A stretch of DNA of 47,210 nt from Lachnospiraceae bacterium (GCA_019422065.1 JAHZEA010000017.1:1-47210), one strand, 5' to 3'; shown: positions 1 to 8,550, numbered from the stretch's first letter. Program-made: numbers and translations. Notes: generated by a model from the letters alone, not told the origin.

Positions 1-798
1 ACGGCTGTCAAAACCGGCTTCTTCCAAAGACTGAGTCAATTCATCTTTTGAAAGGCCAAAGTTTCCTAAATTGTATAATCCGTTTAAAAGTGTTTTACGC
101 CTTTGGCCAAAAGCGCATTTTACAATTTTAAACATAAGAGCCTCGTTTTTAACGCTTACTTCGCTTTCTTTAAGTGTAAGTGTTATAACGGCACTGTCCA
201 CATTAGGCTTTGGCATAAAGCATGAAGGAGGCACTATAAAATCGGTATGTGCATTACAGTAAAACTGAACAGCTACAGAAAGAGCGCCGTAATCTTTTGT
301 TCCCGGCTTTGCCTGCATGCGGTCAGCTACTTCTTTCTGTACCATAACTGTCATACTCTCAATATCGGCGTGTTTTTCCAAAAGCTCCATAATAATTGGT
401 GTTGTAATGTAGTACGGCAGGTTTGCCGCAAGCTTTGCTTTTCTGCCGCCGCCATAAGTTTTTATTATATCATTTAAATCAAGCTTAAGAACATCGCTGT
501 TTATAACGTGTATGTTGTCGTAGCCTGAGAGTGTATCCTCTAATATAGGCAGAAGGTTTTTGTCTATTTCAATAGCGCATACTGTTTTAGCGCTGTCGCC
601 TAAAAACTGGGTAAGACTGCCTATTCCCGGGCCTATTTCAAGCACAAAATCGTCTTTTGTAATGCCGGAGGCTAAAACTATGTTTTTAAGCACGTTTTGG
701 TCTACAAGAAAGTTCTGACCAAAATTCTTTTTAAAATAAAAACCGTATTTTTCAATTATTTCTTTTGTTTTTAAAGGTGTTGATATTTTCTCACGCAT
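1..798 (-). CDS. rsmA: 16S rRNA adenine dimethyltransferase RsmA (KsgA), 3' end cut by window edge
   Basis: This enzyme dimethylates the two adjacent adenines in helix 45 of 16S rRNA during 30S maturation, using SAM. Translating the minus strand from the ATG at 798-796 gives an open frame of 266 codons that runs off position 1. It begins MREKISTPLKTKEIIEKYGF, followed by FGQNFLVDQN, the SAM motif LEIGPGIGS, and NLPYYITTP, the catalytic motif of this family. The last visible residues (FGLSKDELTQSLEEAGFDSR) lie in the C-terminal domain, so only about 10-25 residues should be missing given the family length of 270-290. The start lies 4 bases after the stop of the upstream membrane-protein gene, so the two are probably one operon. 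Confidence 0.95.
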   Translation of the reverse strand, partial: MREKISTPLKTKEIIEKYGFYFKKNFGQNFLVDQNVLKNIVLASGITKDDFVLEIGPGIGSLTQFLGDSAKTVCAIEIDKNLLPILEDTLSGYDNIHVINSDVLKLDLNDIIKTYGGGRKAKLAANLPYYITTPIIMELLEKHADIESMTVMVQKEVADRMQAKPGTKDYGALSVAVQFYCNAHTDFIVPPSCFMPKPNVDSAVITLTLKESEVSVKNEALMFKIVKCAFGQRRKTLLNGLYNLGNFGLSKDELTQSLEEAGFDSR

Positions 799-802
799 TT
801 TT

Positions 803-1303
803 TTATCCTATTCCTATAGCATTTAAAAGGCCGAATGACAGTATAGATACAATTATGCCTGCCGTAAATACTCCGGCGGCTATTGTTAAAAATGCCTTTT
901 TAATGTCCATGTGCAAAAGTGATGCCGCAAGTGCGCCTGTCCAGCCGCCTGTTCCCGGAAGGGGTATAGCAACAAAAATATAAAGTCCCCAATAGCCGTA
1001 TTTCTGTATTTTATCGCTTTTAGCCATTGTTTTGTCTTCAAGTTTATAAACAATATTTTTCATAGGTGTTTTTTTAAGAAGCTCAAATATTTTGCGTATA
1101 AGCAGAAGTATAAACGGAATAGGTATTATATTGCCTAAAAAAGCTATTACAAATGCCGGCAAAAGGTCTACACCTATTGCGTAACCGGCTAATATTCCGC
1201 CTCTGAGCTCAACAATTGGAAAAAGAGAAACTATAAAAACTATAAGTTCTTTGGAAATTTTCCCTTGAAGGGCATTAATAAAAAAATCAAGTATTGTCTG
1301 CAA
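803..1303 (-). CDS. Small multidrug export-type membrane protein (COG2426-like)
   Basis: A 166-residue hydrophobic protein that resembles the 'putative small multi-drug export' family. Its substrate and function are not established. It shows the family segments IVFIVSLFPIVELRGGIL near the N terminus and FVAIPLPGTGGWTGALAA in the second half, with about four membrane segments. The start is TTG (1303-1301), preceded by AAGAGGATAGATAA, a good ribosome site at normal spacing; no ATG is available nearby. It sits directly upstream of rsmA with a 4-base gap. Family assignment is from recognised motifs; export activity is not shown. Confidence 0.8.
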   Translation of the reverse strand: MQTILDFFINALQGKISKELIVFIVSLFPIVELRGGILAGYAIGVDLLPAFVIAFLGNIIPIPFILLLIRKIFELLKKTPMKNIVYKLEDKTMAKSDKIQKYGYWGLYIFVAIPLPGTGGWTGALAASLLHMDIKKAFLTIAAGVFTAGIIVSILSFGLLNAIGIG

Positions 1304-1452
1304 TTATCTATCCTCTTTTCATTGTTTTTTATCTGATTAATTATAATTATGAAACTGTATTTTTGTCAACGGGTATATTACGGGCTAAAGCGCATATATT
1401 TTTAACATGGTACTTTTGCGTAATTTTACATCTGTTACAGGAGGAGAAATAT

Positions 1453-2733
1453 ATGGATACTGAAAAAGGGAAAAGCGTTGTTTCATTAAGAGGCGGCACT
1501 CTTGCGGTTTATTTGAATACAGGTGCGGAAATATCTCAGGCAAGAATTATAGGCAGAAACTTAAAGCCTGCATGGCAGGTATACATAATATTAAATAATA
1601 ACGGACAAAACGAGTATGTAAGCATTGGACAGGCAGACAAAAAAGTTATTGGGTTTAATACAAAAAAAATAAACGGCGGCGGGTCAAAAGAAATATGCGG
1701 CGCGGCAGTTGGTTTATATGGCAGGCGCGAGTTTTACGAAGGCTTTGTTGAGGGTTTTAAAGAAAAGGCTCAAAGCAGAAAAGAAGCAAAAAACGACAAT
1801 AGCTCTAAAATTTATGAAAGCCCAAATATGCCTTTAGCCAATAAAACAGATGTTGAAAAACTGTCTGATGAAAAATCAATGACAGAGAAAAATAAAACTG
1901 AGAATAAGTCAGACGAAAACAGCATATTAGCTGCTGCGGATACAACCTATAATTTAACCAAAACTGAAAAAAATAATGAGCTTATTGAAAGTGCGGAACA
2001 AACCGAAAAATCATCAGATACCCAATTTGAAAAAGTGGATGATTCCGCCATTTACAAGGAATATACCGCACTTAAAGAAGAAACAAGAGCCCATGATACA
2101 TTTAAAAAAGTAGTTGAAAATTTTAAAACTCAAATGAATGAGCTTGAAAAAGCTGGTGTTATTACACCGGAGGAAATGGCTAAAATTACAGGAAATAATG
2201 AGGAAAACTCATTAAAAACCAATAATGATACATGTAATACAGAAGATGTTGAAAATAACGAAAAAACGGAAAAAGAGGAAAAAGCAGAAAAAATAGAAAC
2301 CCAAAACAGTGAGCAGAGTGACAAAAAAACGGAAGAAAACAACAATGAAAACAAAGAAAACTCTGAAAAAAATACAGACTCTGAAAAAACTGACAAATAC
2401 GGTATTGATTATCTTTTTAGCCACAACGAAAAGCTTTACCCGTTTAAAGAAAGCCCGTATGACTGGGTAAGGGTATGTATGGATGAAATCTGGCTTCTGC
2501 CTGTTGACAAGCATGAAATACTTAATCCTTTTGTAATGCTCTCAGATTTAAAATACAGCCACTTAATGCTGGGACGGAGCATTGACAAAAAGGTAATAGT
2601 TTTGGCTGTACCTGAAAAATTCAGACGGGAAGACATAAAAAGTGCAGCGTCATTTGGTTTTAAAGATTTTTGGCGCTGTGGGGAGCAGCAGGGCAGAGGC
2701 GTTTTTGGCTACTGGATTAAAAAATTGATTTAA
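1453..2733 (+). CDS. Uncharacterised protein with long acidic/Lys-Glu-Asn linker
   Basis: Not recognised with confidence. I start it at the ATG at 1453, which follows AGGAGGAGAAAT; an in-frame extension back to 1294 has no ribosome site. The 426-residue product has three parts. An N-terminal domain of about 100 residues is rich in Gly and beta-type sequence (VVSLRGGTLAVYLNTG). A low-complexity centre from about residue 110 to 320 is dominated by Lys, Glu, Asn, Ser and Thr. A compact C-terminal domain of about 105 residues contains YPFKESPYDWVRVCMDEIWLLP and ends FGYWIKKLI. That end resembles C-terminal domains of uncharacterised clostridial proteins (DUF6128-type, from memory). No signal peptide or membrane segment is visible. 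It may be an intracellular or spore-associated scaffold. Confidence 0.8.
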   Translation: MDTEKGKSVVSLRGGTLAVYLNTGAEISQARIIGRNLKPAWQVYIILNNNGQNEYVSIGQADKKVIGFNTKKINGGGSKEICGAAVGLYGRREFYEGFVEGFKEKAQSRKEAKNDNSSKIYESPNMPLANKTDVEKLSDEKSMTEKNKTENKSDENSILAAADTTYNLTKTEKNNELIESAEQTEKSSDTQFEKVDDSAIYKEYTALKEETRAHDTFKKVVENFKTQMNELEKAGVITPEEMAKITGNNEENSLKTNNDTCNTEDVENNEKTEKEEKAEKIETQNSEQSDKKTEENNNENKENSEKNTDSEKTDKYGIDYLFSHNEKLYPFKESPYDWVRVCMDEIWLLPVDKHEILNPFVMLSDLKYSHLMLGRSIDKKVIVLAVPEKFRREDIKSAASFGFKDFWRCGEQQGRGVFGYWIKKLI

Positions 2734-2835
2734 CTTTCTCTTGTGCTAAGCCTTTTTGGGTAGTATTATTGTAATATCGCGTATAAAAAGTAATATACAG
2801 CGCTTTAAAGATACTGCCGGAGGAGATTAAATAAT

Positions 2836-3474
2836 ATGAGAGTAAGAAAAAAAGCGTGGACTGTAGCCGAATATGATAATAACCCACACCTTATACATAA
2901 CCCAACTGAGCATAAAGGAAAGTGGAAAGAGCTTTTTAAAAATGACAATCCTATTTATCTTGAGATAGGCTGCGGAAAAGGCCGCTTTATTTCGCAGAAT
3001 GCACAGAAGTTTAAAGATATAAACTTTATAGGTGTTGAAAGACAGTCCACAATAGTAGCTACTGCCGCAAGAAACGTAGGGCCGGAAGCGGAAAATGTTT
3101 TCCTTATTCATGGCGATGTTGAAAACCTCCTTGATTTTTTTGAGCCGGGAGAAATAAAAAGGCTTTACATTAATTTTTGCGACCCATGGCCTAAAAAGAA
3201 ATGGTATAAAAGACGTCTTACTTACAGACAGTTTCTTGATAAGTACAGAGAGCTTTTTGGCGGAAAAGGCGAGATATTCTTTAAAACAGACAACAGAATA
3301 CTTTTTGAGTTCTCGCTTAATGAGTTCTGTGCTAATGACTGGAAGCTTTCTAATATAAGTCTTGACCTGCACAACAGCGATTATGAGGATAATATAATGA
3401 CTGAGTATGAGGAAAAATTCTCAAGCAAAGGTTTTCCTATATACAGGCTTGAAGCAAGGTGCGGCGACAAATAA
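2836..3474 (+). CDS. trmB: tRNA (guanine-N7)-methyltransferase TrmB
   Basis: Makes m7G46 in the tRNA variable loop using SAM. The 212-residue product has the usual TrmB length and layout: an N-terminal RVRKKAW, the SAM-binding YLEIGCGKGRFI, the substrate motif NFCDPWPKKKWYKRRLT, and FFKTDN near the C terminus. The ATG at 2836 is preceded by GGAGGAG with about 10 bases of spacing. It is transcribed alone or with the gene at 1453, since no terminator is visible between them. A strong hairpin follows. Confidence 0.96.
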   Translation: MRVRKKAWTVAEYDNNPHLIHNPTEHKGKWKELFKNDNPIYLEIGCGKGRFISQNAQKFKDINFIGVERQSTIVATAARNVGPEAENVFLIHGDVENLLDFFEPGEIKRLYINFCDPWPKKKWYKRRLTYRQFLDKYRELFGGKGEIFFKTDNRILFEFSLNEFCANDWKLSNISLDLHNSDYEDNIMTEYEEKFSSKGFPIYRLEARCGDK

Positions 3475-3501
3475 GAAATTAAAACAAATAAAAATCAATA
3501 T

Positions 3502-3545
3502 AAAACGGTGTTTTCCCAAACATAGGGAAAGCACCGTTTTTGATT
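3502..3545. terminator. Bidirectional intrinsic terminator between trmB and trkH
   Basis: The arms AAAACGGTGTTTTCCC (3502-3517) and GGGAAAGCACCGTTTT (3525-3540) pair fully with one G-T wobble. Runs of T follow on both strands. It serves the convergent genes trmB (+) and trkH (-). Confidence 0.9.
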
Positions 3546-3552
3546 TTGGTTA

Positions 3553-4992
3553 TTAATGTTTTTTCCAAACGGAAGGCGTAAAGAGCAAAAGCATAGGGAA
3601 TATTTCAAGTCGTCCCGCAAGCATATCAAATATAAGCACTATTTTTGAAAGCGGCGAGAACATAGAAAAGTTTCCTGTAGGGCCTACCAGCTCAAGACCT
3701 GGGCCTATATTGTTAAATGTAGCGGCTACAGCCGTAAATGTTGTTATAAGGTCAAAGTTATCAAGGCTTACTATAATAACGGACACTACATATATAAATA
3801 CATACGCAATTAAAAATATCATTGCCGAGTTTAGTACAGAGCGCTCAACCGGCTTTCCGTCTATATTTATTACTTTAACACTTCGCGGATGGGTAAGGGA
3901 TGAAAGCTCTTTAAGTGTAGATTTAACGTATATTATTAATCTTGATATTTTAATTCCGCCGCCTGTAGAACCGGCACATGCGCCTGAAAACATTATAATT
4001 ACAAGCAGTATTCTGGATAATTCAGGCCATTTATTAAAGTCAACTGTAGAATAGCCTGTTGTTGTCATTACTGAAGAAACGGCAAAAGTTGACTCGTAAA
4101 GATTTTCAATAAAGCTTCCGCTTACACTTGTTACATTAAAGGCTATAACAAGGGAAACAAAGGCGAATATAGCAAAGTACCACCATACTTCAGACATCCT
4201 AAAGGCGTCTTTAAACTTGCGCATTACAATTAAAAAGTAAAAACTGAAGTTAACGCCGAAAAGAAGCATAAATATTGTAACAATTGTTTTTATAGGCCGT
4301 GAATAACTGCCTAAAGACGTATTAAGTATGCCAAAACCACCTGTACCGGCTGTACCCATAGATATACACACGGCGTCAAATACCGGCATTTTGAATATTA
4401 AAAGCAGTACTATTTCAACAATGGTCATTATAAAGTAAATGGCATAAAGATAAAAAGCCGTTTTTCTAAGCTTAGGCACAAGCTTGCCTACAGACGGCCC
4501 CGGGCTTTCTGCTTTCATAAGGTGCATGTTTTCTCCGCCGGCTAAAGGCAAAACAGCAAGTATAAATACAAGCACACCCATACCGCCTATCCAGTGGGTA
4601 AAGCTTCGCCAAAAGAGCATTCCGTGGGAGAGTGCCTCAACATCCGTAAGTATGGAAGCACCTGTAGTTGTAAAGCCGGATATTGTCTCAAAAAGCGCGT
4701 CTATATAAGACGGTATATAACCGCTTAAATAAAAAGGCAAAGCGCCTATAAGGCTTATTATAATCCAGCTTAAAGCAACTGTTATATACCCTTCACGGGC
4801 ATAGAATTTTTTGTTTTCAGGCTTAATGCCGCCAAGAAATACACCAAGCACAACACATATAGCAAAGCAGACCAAAAAATATTTGGCATCGCTTTCGCCG
4901 TAAAGCATGGCAACCAAAAATGGCGGTATCATAAAAGCGGCGCTGAAATCGATTACAAACCCCAATGTGTAAAAAATAATAGCATAATTCAT
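3553..4992 (-). CDS. trkH: TrkH/KtrB-family potassium uptake membrane subunit
   Basis: Ion-conducting membrane subunit of a Trk/Ktr potassium system, working with the TrkA-type protein encoded just upstream. About ten hydrophobic segments surround four pore loops with the expected glycines: GFTTTGAS, GTAGTGGFG, VMTTTGYST and NNIGPG. The sequence GACAGSTGGGIK is also typical. Length is about 480 residues. Start choice is uncertain. A TTG at 5007 overlaps the trkA stop as TTGA, but AGGA directly abuts it. I prefer the ATG at 4992 because MNYAIIFYTLG matches usual family starts. Translation is probably coupled to trkA. TrkH versus KtrB is not settled by eye. Confidence 0.93.
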   Translation of the reverse strand: MNYAIIFYTLGFVIDFSAAFMIPPFLVAMLYGESDAKYFLVCFAICVVLGVFLGGIKPENKKFYAREGYITVALSWIIISLIGALPFYLSGYIPSYIDALFETISGFTTTGASILTDVEALSHGMLFWRSFTHWIGGMGVLVFILAVLPLAGGENMHLMKAESPGPSVGKLVPKLRKTAFYLYAIYFIMTIVEIVLLLIFKMPVFDAVCISMGTAGTGGFGILNTSLGSYSRPIKTIVTIFMLLFGVNFSFYFLIVMRKFKDAFRMSEVWWYFAIFAFVSLVIAFNVTSVSGSFIENLYESTFAVSSVMTTTGYSTVDFNKWPELSRILLVIIMFSGACAGSTGGGIKISRLIIYVKSTLKELSSLTHPRSVKVINIDGKPVERSVLNSAMIFLIAYVFIYVVSVIIVSLDNFDLITTFTAVAATFNNIGPGLELVGPTGNFSMFSPLSKIVLIFDMLAGRLEIFPMLLLFTPSVWKKH

Positions 4993-5003
4993 AATCCTGT
5001 CCG

Positions 5004-6359
5004 TCAATCCTTTATTATATCTCGTATATTATTTAATCCAAGTTTTGTTGTAACTATTACAACTGAGTCACCTTTTAATATAACGTCCTTACCTGAAGGT
5101 GTTATAATACGACCGTTTCTGTTAATACAGCATATAAGAAGGTTTTCTTTAAGGTTAAGGTTCATAAGAGGCGTATTAGTAACGGCACTGTCTTCGCGCA
5201 CAATAAACTCAAGGGCCTCAACACGGTTATCCATCATACGGTAGAGGGTTTCCATGTTTCCTTCTGATGAATTCTGCATTGAACGCACATATCTTATAAT
5301 ACCTTCAGCTGTTATATTTTTAGGGCATATTATACTGCCTATAGGCATGTCGGATATAACTTCCTCAAAGTCAATTTTATTTATTTTTGTTATTATTTTA
5401 GCTGATGAAATTTTATTTGCGTACAAAGAGAGCATTATGTTTTCCTCATCAAGGTTGGTAAGGGAAACAAAGGCGTCGGTGTTTTTAATGCCTTCCTCAT
5501 CTAATACACCTCTGTTTGAGGCATCGCCGCATATAATCATGGCTTCCGGCAAAAGGGCACTTAACTCCTCGCACCGGCTTTGTTTCTGCTCAATTATTTT
5601 TACGTTAATTCTTGATTTAATAAGTGTTTCGGCAAGGTAATAAGCTATTGTGCTTCCGCCTACTATTAAAACGTCTTTTATAGGCCGTGTTTTAATACCT
5701 ATAGACGAGAAGAACTTAAATATTTTGTTAAGCGGTACAATAACCGATACTATATCGCCTTCGCGCAGAACGGTATTTCCGTCTGGTATAATAATGCTTT
5801 TATCGTATCTTTGAACAACACATAAAAGACAGTCTTTTAAAAGAGCGTTGTCGGAAACCTTTATGTTAAGTATAGGCGAACCATTAGGTACTCTAAATTT
5901 AATAAGGTTTACACGGCCTCTTGCAAAAGTATCTATCTCCATAGCGGAAGGTATTTGAATAAGGTGCACTATTTCCATAGCCGCAGCGCGCTCAGGATTA
6001 ATTGACATTGAAAGCCCAAGTTCTTCCTTAATGAAGTTAATTTCTTTGGAATACTCCGGGTTACGCACTCTAGCTATTGTATGGCAGTTGCCGGCTTTTT
6101 TTGCTATAAGGCAGCTTAAAAGATTTATTTCGTCGTGGTCGGTAACGGCTATAAGCAAGTCTGAGTCCTGTATGCCGGCTTCCATTTGTGTGCGGTAGCT
6201 GGTGCCGTTGCCTGTTATTGCCTGAATGTCAAGCTGACTTATGGCATACTGCATTCTGTTTTCGTTTAAATCAATTACCGTAAGGTCGTGGCCTTCATTG
6301 TTAAGCTGGTCGGCAAGAACATAGCCTACTTTTCCAAAGCCAACAACTATTATTTTCAT
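5004..6359 (-). CDS. trkA: Trk system potassium uptake regulatory protein TrkA
   Basis: Cytoplasmic nucleotide-binding subunit that gates the TrkH pore. The 451-residue protein is a tandem of two RCK units. The first Rossmann fold starts MKIIVVGFGKVGYVLADQL with the dinucleotide glycines and an acidic strand end (LTVIDLNENR). The second starts near residue 230 (VLIVGGSTIAYYLAE ... VKIIEQ). Each is followed by a TrkA-C domain, the last with GDSVVIVTTK. The start ATG has GGAGG upstream. It is followed by trkH with overlapping stop and start. The doubled RCK arrangement fits TrkA rather than the single-unit KtrA/KtrC. Confidence 0.94.
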   Translation of the reverse strand: MKIIVVGFGKVGYVLADQLNNEGHDLTVIDLNENRMQYAISQLDIQAITGNGTSYRTQMEAGIQDSDLLIAVTDHDEINLLSCLIAKKAGNCHTIARVRNPEYSKEINFIKEELGLSMSINPERAAAMEIVHLIQIPSAMEIDTFARGRVNLIKFRVPNGSPILNIKVSDNALLKDCLLCVVQRYDKSIIIPDGNTVLREGDIVSVIVPLNKIFKFFSSIGIKTRPIKDVLIVGGSTIAYYLAETLIKSRINVKIIEQKQSRCEELSALLPEAMIICGDASNRGVLDEEGIKNTDAFVSLTNLDEENIMLSLYANKISSAKIITKINKIDFEEVISDMPIGSIICPKNITAEGIIRYVRSMQNSSEGNMETLYRMMDNRVEALEFIVREDSAVTNTPLMNLNLKENLLICCINRNGRIITPSGKDVILKGDSVVIVTTKLGLNNIRDIIKD

Positions 6360-6572
6360 TTCAGTTAAACCTCCGCATCAAAATCAATTATAAAATTTAC
6401 CATAATAAATTACGTTAATTAAATTATGTTATAAAATTCCAATTATAGTATAGATATTATCTTAAATAATTACAATAAAAACTTTAGCTCTTAATGCATT
6501 AAATATTTGTTTAATAAATCAACATAAAATTATAGATATGATGTTTTTTAAACATAATATTTGTCTGTCTGC

Positions 6573-6601
6573 TTGAAAAAAATGTTTTATTATAGTATTA
6601 T
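6573..6601 (+). promoter_or_regulatory. Probable sigma-A promoter of the FadR-type regulator
   Basis: TTGAAA at 6573-6578, a 17-base spacer, and TATTAT at 6596-6601. Transcription would start about 6608, just before GGAGGAG at 6618-6625. The rest of the trkA-regulator gap (6360-6572) is AT-rich and shows nothing else I can name. Confidence 0.6.
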
Positions 6602-6631
6602 TGTTTTAATCTGTATGAGGAGGAGTTGTTT

Positions 6632-7336
6632 ATGGTTAAGAAAAACCGTGTACTGTCGGAAAATGTTGCCGATGAGATACTTTCCATGATTAATGTGGAG
6701 AAAAGATTTCTTCCGGGGTCAAGACTGCCTAATGAAACGGATTTTTCGTCTGAATTAAACGTAAGCAGAACCACATTCAGGGAAGCAGTTAGAATGCTTG
6801 TTGACAGAGGCGTTCTTGTTATAAAACGCGGCAATGGTACATTTGTAAACGAAAACTATGACATAAATGATGACTTTGGTATTGTAAGCTGTGCCAAAAA
6901 AGGCATTGCAGAAAGAGATTTAAACGAAATACGGCTTTTTATAGAGCCCGAGGCGGCATATCTTGCCGCTATACGTGCTACGGAAAGCGAAATAAAACGC
7001 ATGTGTACTTTCTGCGAAAACCTTGATAATGTACTTAAAAACGGAAGTAAGTCAGACAGGCAAAAGGCAGAGCAGAAATTCCATCTTTCAATAGCCAATT
7101 CTGTTCATAACGATTTTATGGACAGGCTTATGCCGGTACTTTTTACTGCTATAGGCCAAACAATGCTTGTATTGTGCAAAGACGATAAATTCTGCCGTGA
7201 AGGCGCTGAGGACCATAAGGCTATAGTGGAAAGAATAAAAAGACGTGATGCCGACGGTGCCAGAACAATAATGAGATTTCATATATTAAGAGGAATAATG
7301 ATATTAGAGCAGGAAAAAGAAAAGGGAAATAATTGA
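6632..7336 (+). CDS. FadR-type GntR-family transcriptional regulator
   Basis: A DNA-binding metabolite-responsive regulator of 234 residues. The N-terminal winged helix spans about residues 5-70 (ENVADEILSMI, SRLPNETDFSSELNVSRTTFREAVRML, VIKRGNGTFV). An all-helical FCD-type effector domain follows (FIEPEAAYLAAIRATESE ... FHLSIANSVHNDFMDRLMP ... DHKAIVERIKRRDADGAR). The His and Asp/Glu positions expected to hold a metal or carboxylate ligand are present. I start at the ATG at 6632, six bases after GGAGGAG, not at the TTG at 6626. Regulators of this type often control acid-sugar or organic-acid genes. The UxaA/DUF1537 cluster at 26-30 kb is a possible target, but nothing in the sequence proves the link. 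Confidence 0.92.
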   Translation: MVKKNRVLSENVADEILSMINVEKRFLPGSRLPNETDFSSELNVSRTTFREAVRMLVDRGVLVIKRGNGTFVNENYDINDDFGIVSCAKKGIAERDLNEIRLFIEPEAAYLAAIRATESEIKRMCTFCENLDNVLKNGSKSDRQKAEQKFHLSIANSVHNDFMDRLMPVLFTAIGQTMLVLCKDDKFCREGAEDHKAIVERIKRRDADGARTIMRFHILRGIMILEQEKEKGNN

Positions 7337-7341
7337 TTTGT

Positions 7342-7384
7342 AAAAACACGCTGAAAAACAATTTGTTTTTAACGTGTTTTTTGT
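7342..7384 (+). terminator. Intrinsic terminator of the FadR-type regulator
   Basis: AAAAACACG (7342-7350) pairs with CGTGTTTTT (7373-7381), with an inner AAAAACA/TGTTTTT stem and a T-rich tail. Confidence 0.8.
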
Positions 7385-7407
7385 TTGCTTTTTTATACAA
7401 TTTTAAG

Positions 7408-7435
7408 TTGACAGAATATGGAAAAAATGTATAAT
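7408..7435 (+). promoter_or_regulatory. Consensus sigma-A promoter with no gene behind it
   Basis: TTGACA at 7408-7413 and TATAAT at 7430-7435 are both perfect consensus hexamers, 16 bases apart. No credible coding region follows before the terminator at 7572-7601, so it appears to drive a short RNA. Confidence 0.75.
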
Positions 7436-7441
7436 AAAGAC

Positions 7442-7601
7442 ATAGTATTAATTATAAAAAACAGATGTCTTATTATAACTTAAAATACTATGTATTAAAT
7501 ACCTCTTCCCATTATATTAATTTAATTTTGCCCCACCCACACTCCCTGATTCATATAAGGTTTTGTGTGACAAAAAACCCGATTTTAAATCGGGTTTTTT
7601 T
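7442..7601 (+). ncRNA. Candidate small RNA of about 160 nt with C-rich unpaired stretches
   Basis: The stretch lies between a consensus promoter and a strong intrinsic terminator. A 5' hairpin is formed by CATAGTATT (7441-7449) with AATACTATG (7484-7492), extended by TTATAA/TTATAA inside. A middle hairpin uses CACAC (7538-7542) with GTGTG (7565-7569). The last hairpin is the terminator. CU-rich segments (CCTCTTCCC at 7502-7510, GCCCCACCCAC at 7530-7540, CTCCCTG) lie in predicted loops or single strand. C-rich loops that pair with ribosome sites are known in Gram-positive trans-acting RNAs such as RsaE/RoxS and FsrA. I do not recognise this one. A 56-codon frame from 7465 runs through the terminator without a ribosome site and is probably chance. 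Confidence 0.5.
7572..7601 (+). terminator. Intrinsic terminator of the candidate small RNA
   Basis: AAAAAACCCGATTT pairs with AAATCGGGTTTTTT and continues into T. The A-run on the left could make it work on the other strand too. Confidence 0.85.
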
Positions 7602-7641
7602 ACGTCTGCAAATAAATTTTAAATATATTAATTAAATAAAA

Positions 7642-7677
7642 AAACAGCAGGCAATAATAAATTAAAACCTGCTGTTT
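7642..7677 (-). terminator. Intrinsic terminator of the ferredoxin-like gene
   Basis: AAACAGCAGG (7642-7651) pairs with CCTGCTGTTT (7668-7677). On the minus strand it is followed by a T-run. It lies about 80 bases beyond the stop of the ferredoxin-like gene. Confidence 0.75.
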
Positions 7678-7755
7678 AAAATAAAAGAAGGATATAGACA
7701 ATGCTTATTTTAAGTTATATTTATTTGATAAATTAAGTTATAAAAATATATTTTA

Positions 7756-8457
7756 TCAATCTATAATTTTTCCGTCAGTGGAAATTGTAACTACACTCCA
7801 AGGTATAAACTTTCCGCTGTCCATTAATGCTTTTTTAACTGCGTTTTCAATTCCGCCGCAGCATGGAACTTCCATTCTTACTATTTTTACGCTTTTAATG
7901 TCGTTCTGTTTTATTATTTCTGTAAGCTTTTCGGAATAATCCACCATGTCAAGCTTAGGGCAGCCTATGAGTGTTATATGTCCTTTTATAAAATCATTAT
8001 GGAAAGAGCCATAAGCAAAAGCTGTGCAGTCGGCAGCAACAAGCAGCTTACAGCCGTCAAAATAAGGGGCTTTTACTGGAGCCAATTTAATCTGAACAGG
8101 CCACTGGCTAAGCTGGCTTTCACAAGAAGATATATTTTGGTTTGCGCTTGGGGCATTGCTCTGATTGTGATTTATAACTTTACTCATTGAGCCCGGGCAG
8201 GAGTGGAAAGCTGAAGCTTTATGCGCCAAGTGCTCTTTAACCGCCTCCTCGTTGTAAGAAGCAGCCTCGCGTTCCTCAAAGGATATGGCTCCTGTAGGAC
8301 AGGCAGGAAGGCAGTCGCCAAGGCCATCACAGTAATCTTCTCTAAGTAAAACGGCTTTTCCGTTTACCATTCCTATGGCGCCTTCATGGCAGGCATTGGC
8401 ACATGCGCCGCAGCCGTTGCATTTTTCTGTGTCTATTTTAATTATTTTTCTTATCAT
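7756..8457 (-). CDS. Two-[4Fe-4S] ferredoxin-like protein with extra C-terminal domain
   Basis: A 233-residue iron-sulfur protein. The N terminus holds two clusters: CNGCGACANACHEGAIG and CDGLGDCLPACPTGAI, the second with a CxxxxCxxxC spacing variant. A linker rich in Ser, Asn and Gln follows. The C-terminal domain of about 120 residues contains LLVAADCTAFAYGSFHNDF, GCPKLD and MEVPCCGGIENAV, adding conserved-looking cysteines. This layout is common in anaerobes next to Crp/Fnr regulators, often described only as '4Fe-4S binding protein'. It is divergent from such a regulator here, which suggests redox or nitrosative-stress control. The start ATG follows CGGAGG. The electron-transfer partner is unknown. 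Confidence 0.9.
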   Translation of the reverse strand: MIRKIIKIDTEKCNGCGACANACHEGAIGMVNGKAVLLREDYCDGLGDCLPACPTGAISFEEREAASYNEEAVKEHLAHKASAFHSCPGSMSKVINHNQSNAPSANQNISSCESQLSQWPVQIKLAPVKAPYFDGCKLLVAADCTAFAYGSFHNDFIKGHITLIGCPKLDMVDYSEKLTEIIKQNDIKSVKIVRMEVPCCGGIENAVKKALMDSGKFIPWSVVTISTDGKIID

Positions 8458-8536
8458 AAGGAACCTCCGTTATTCGATATTATCAAATGTAATTGCTTTT
8501 ATGGTTATAGTATAGTAAAATAAATATAAAGAGTAT

Positions 8537-8550
8537 GTTGCATTTACAAC
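8537..8550. promoter_or_regulatory. Palindrome just upstream of the Crp/Fnr gene, possible operator
   Basis: GTTG-N6-CAAC (GTTGCATTTACAAC) lies 14 bases before the TTG start of the Crp/Fnr-family gene. It is in the gap shared with the divergent ferredoxin gene. Its symmetry would suit autoregulation by a dimeric regulator. It is short and could be chance. Confidence 0.35.

Noticed and set aside
2130..2636. Long antisense open frames opposite the low-complexity protein gene
   Set aside because: They mirror the Lys/Glu/Asn-rich coding strand as Ser/Phe/Val-rich shadows and lack ribosome sites.
7465..7635. 56-codon open frame inside the candidate small RNA
   Set aside because: No ribosome site before its ATG, it runs straight through the terminator hairpin, and the composition is not protein-like.
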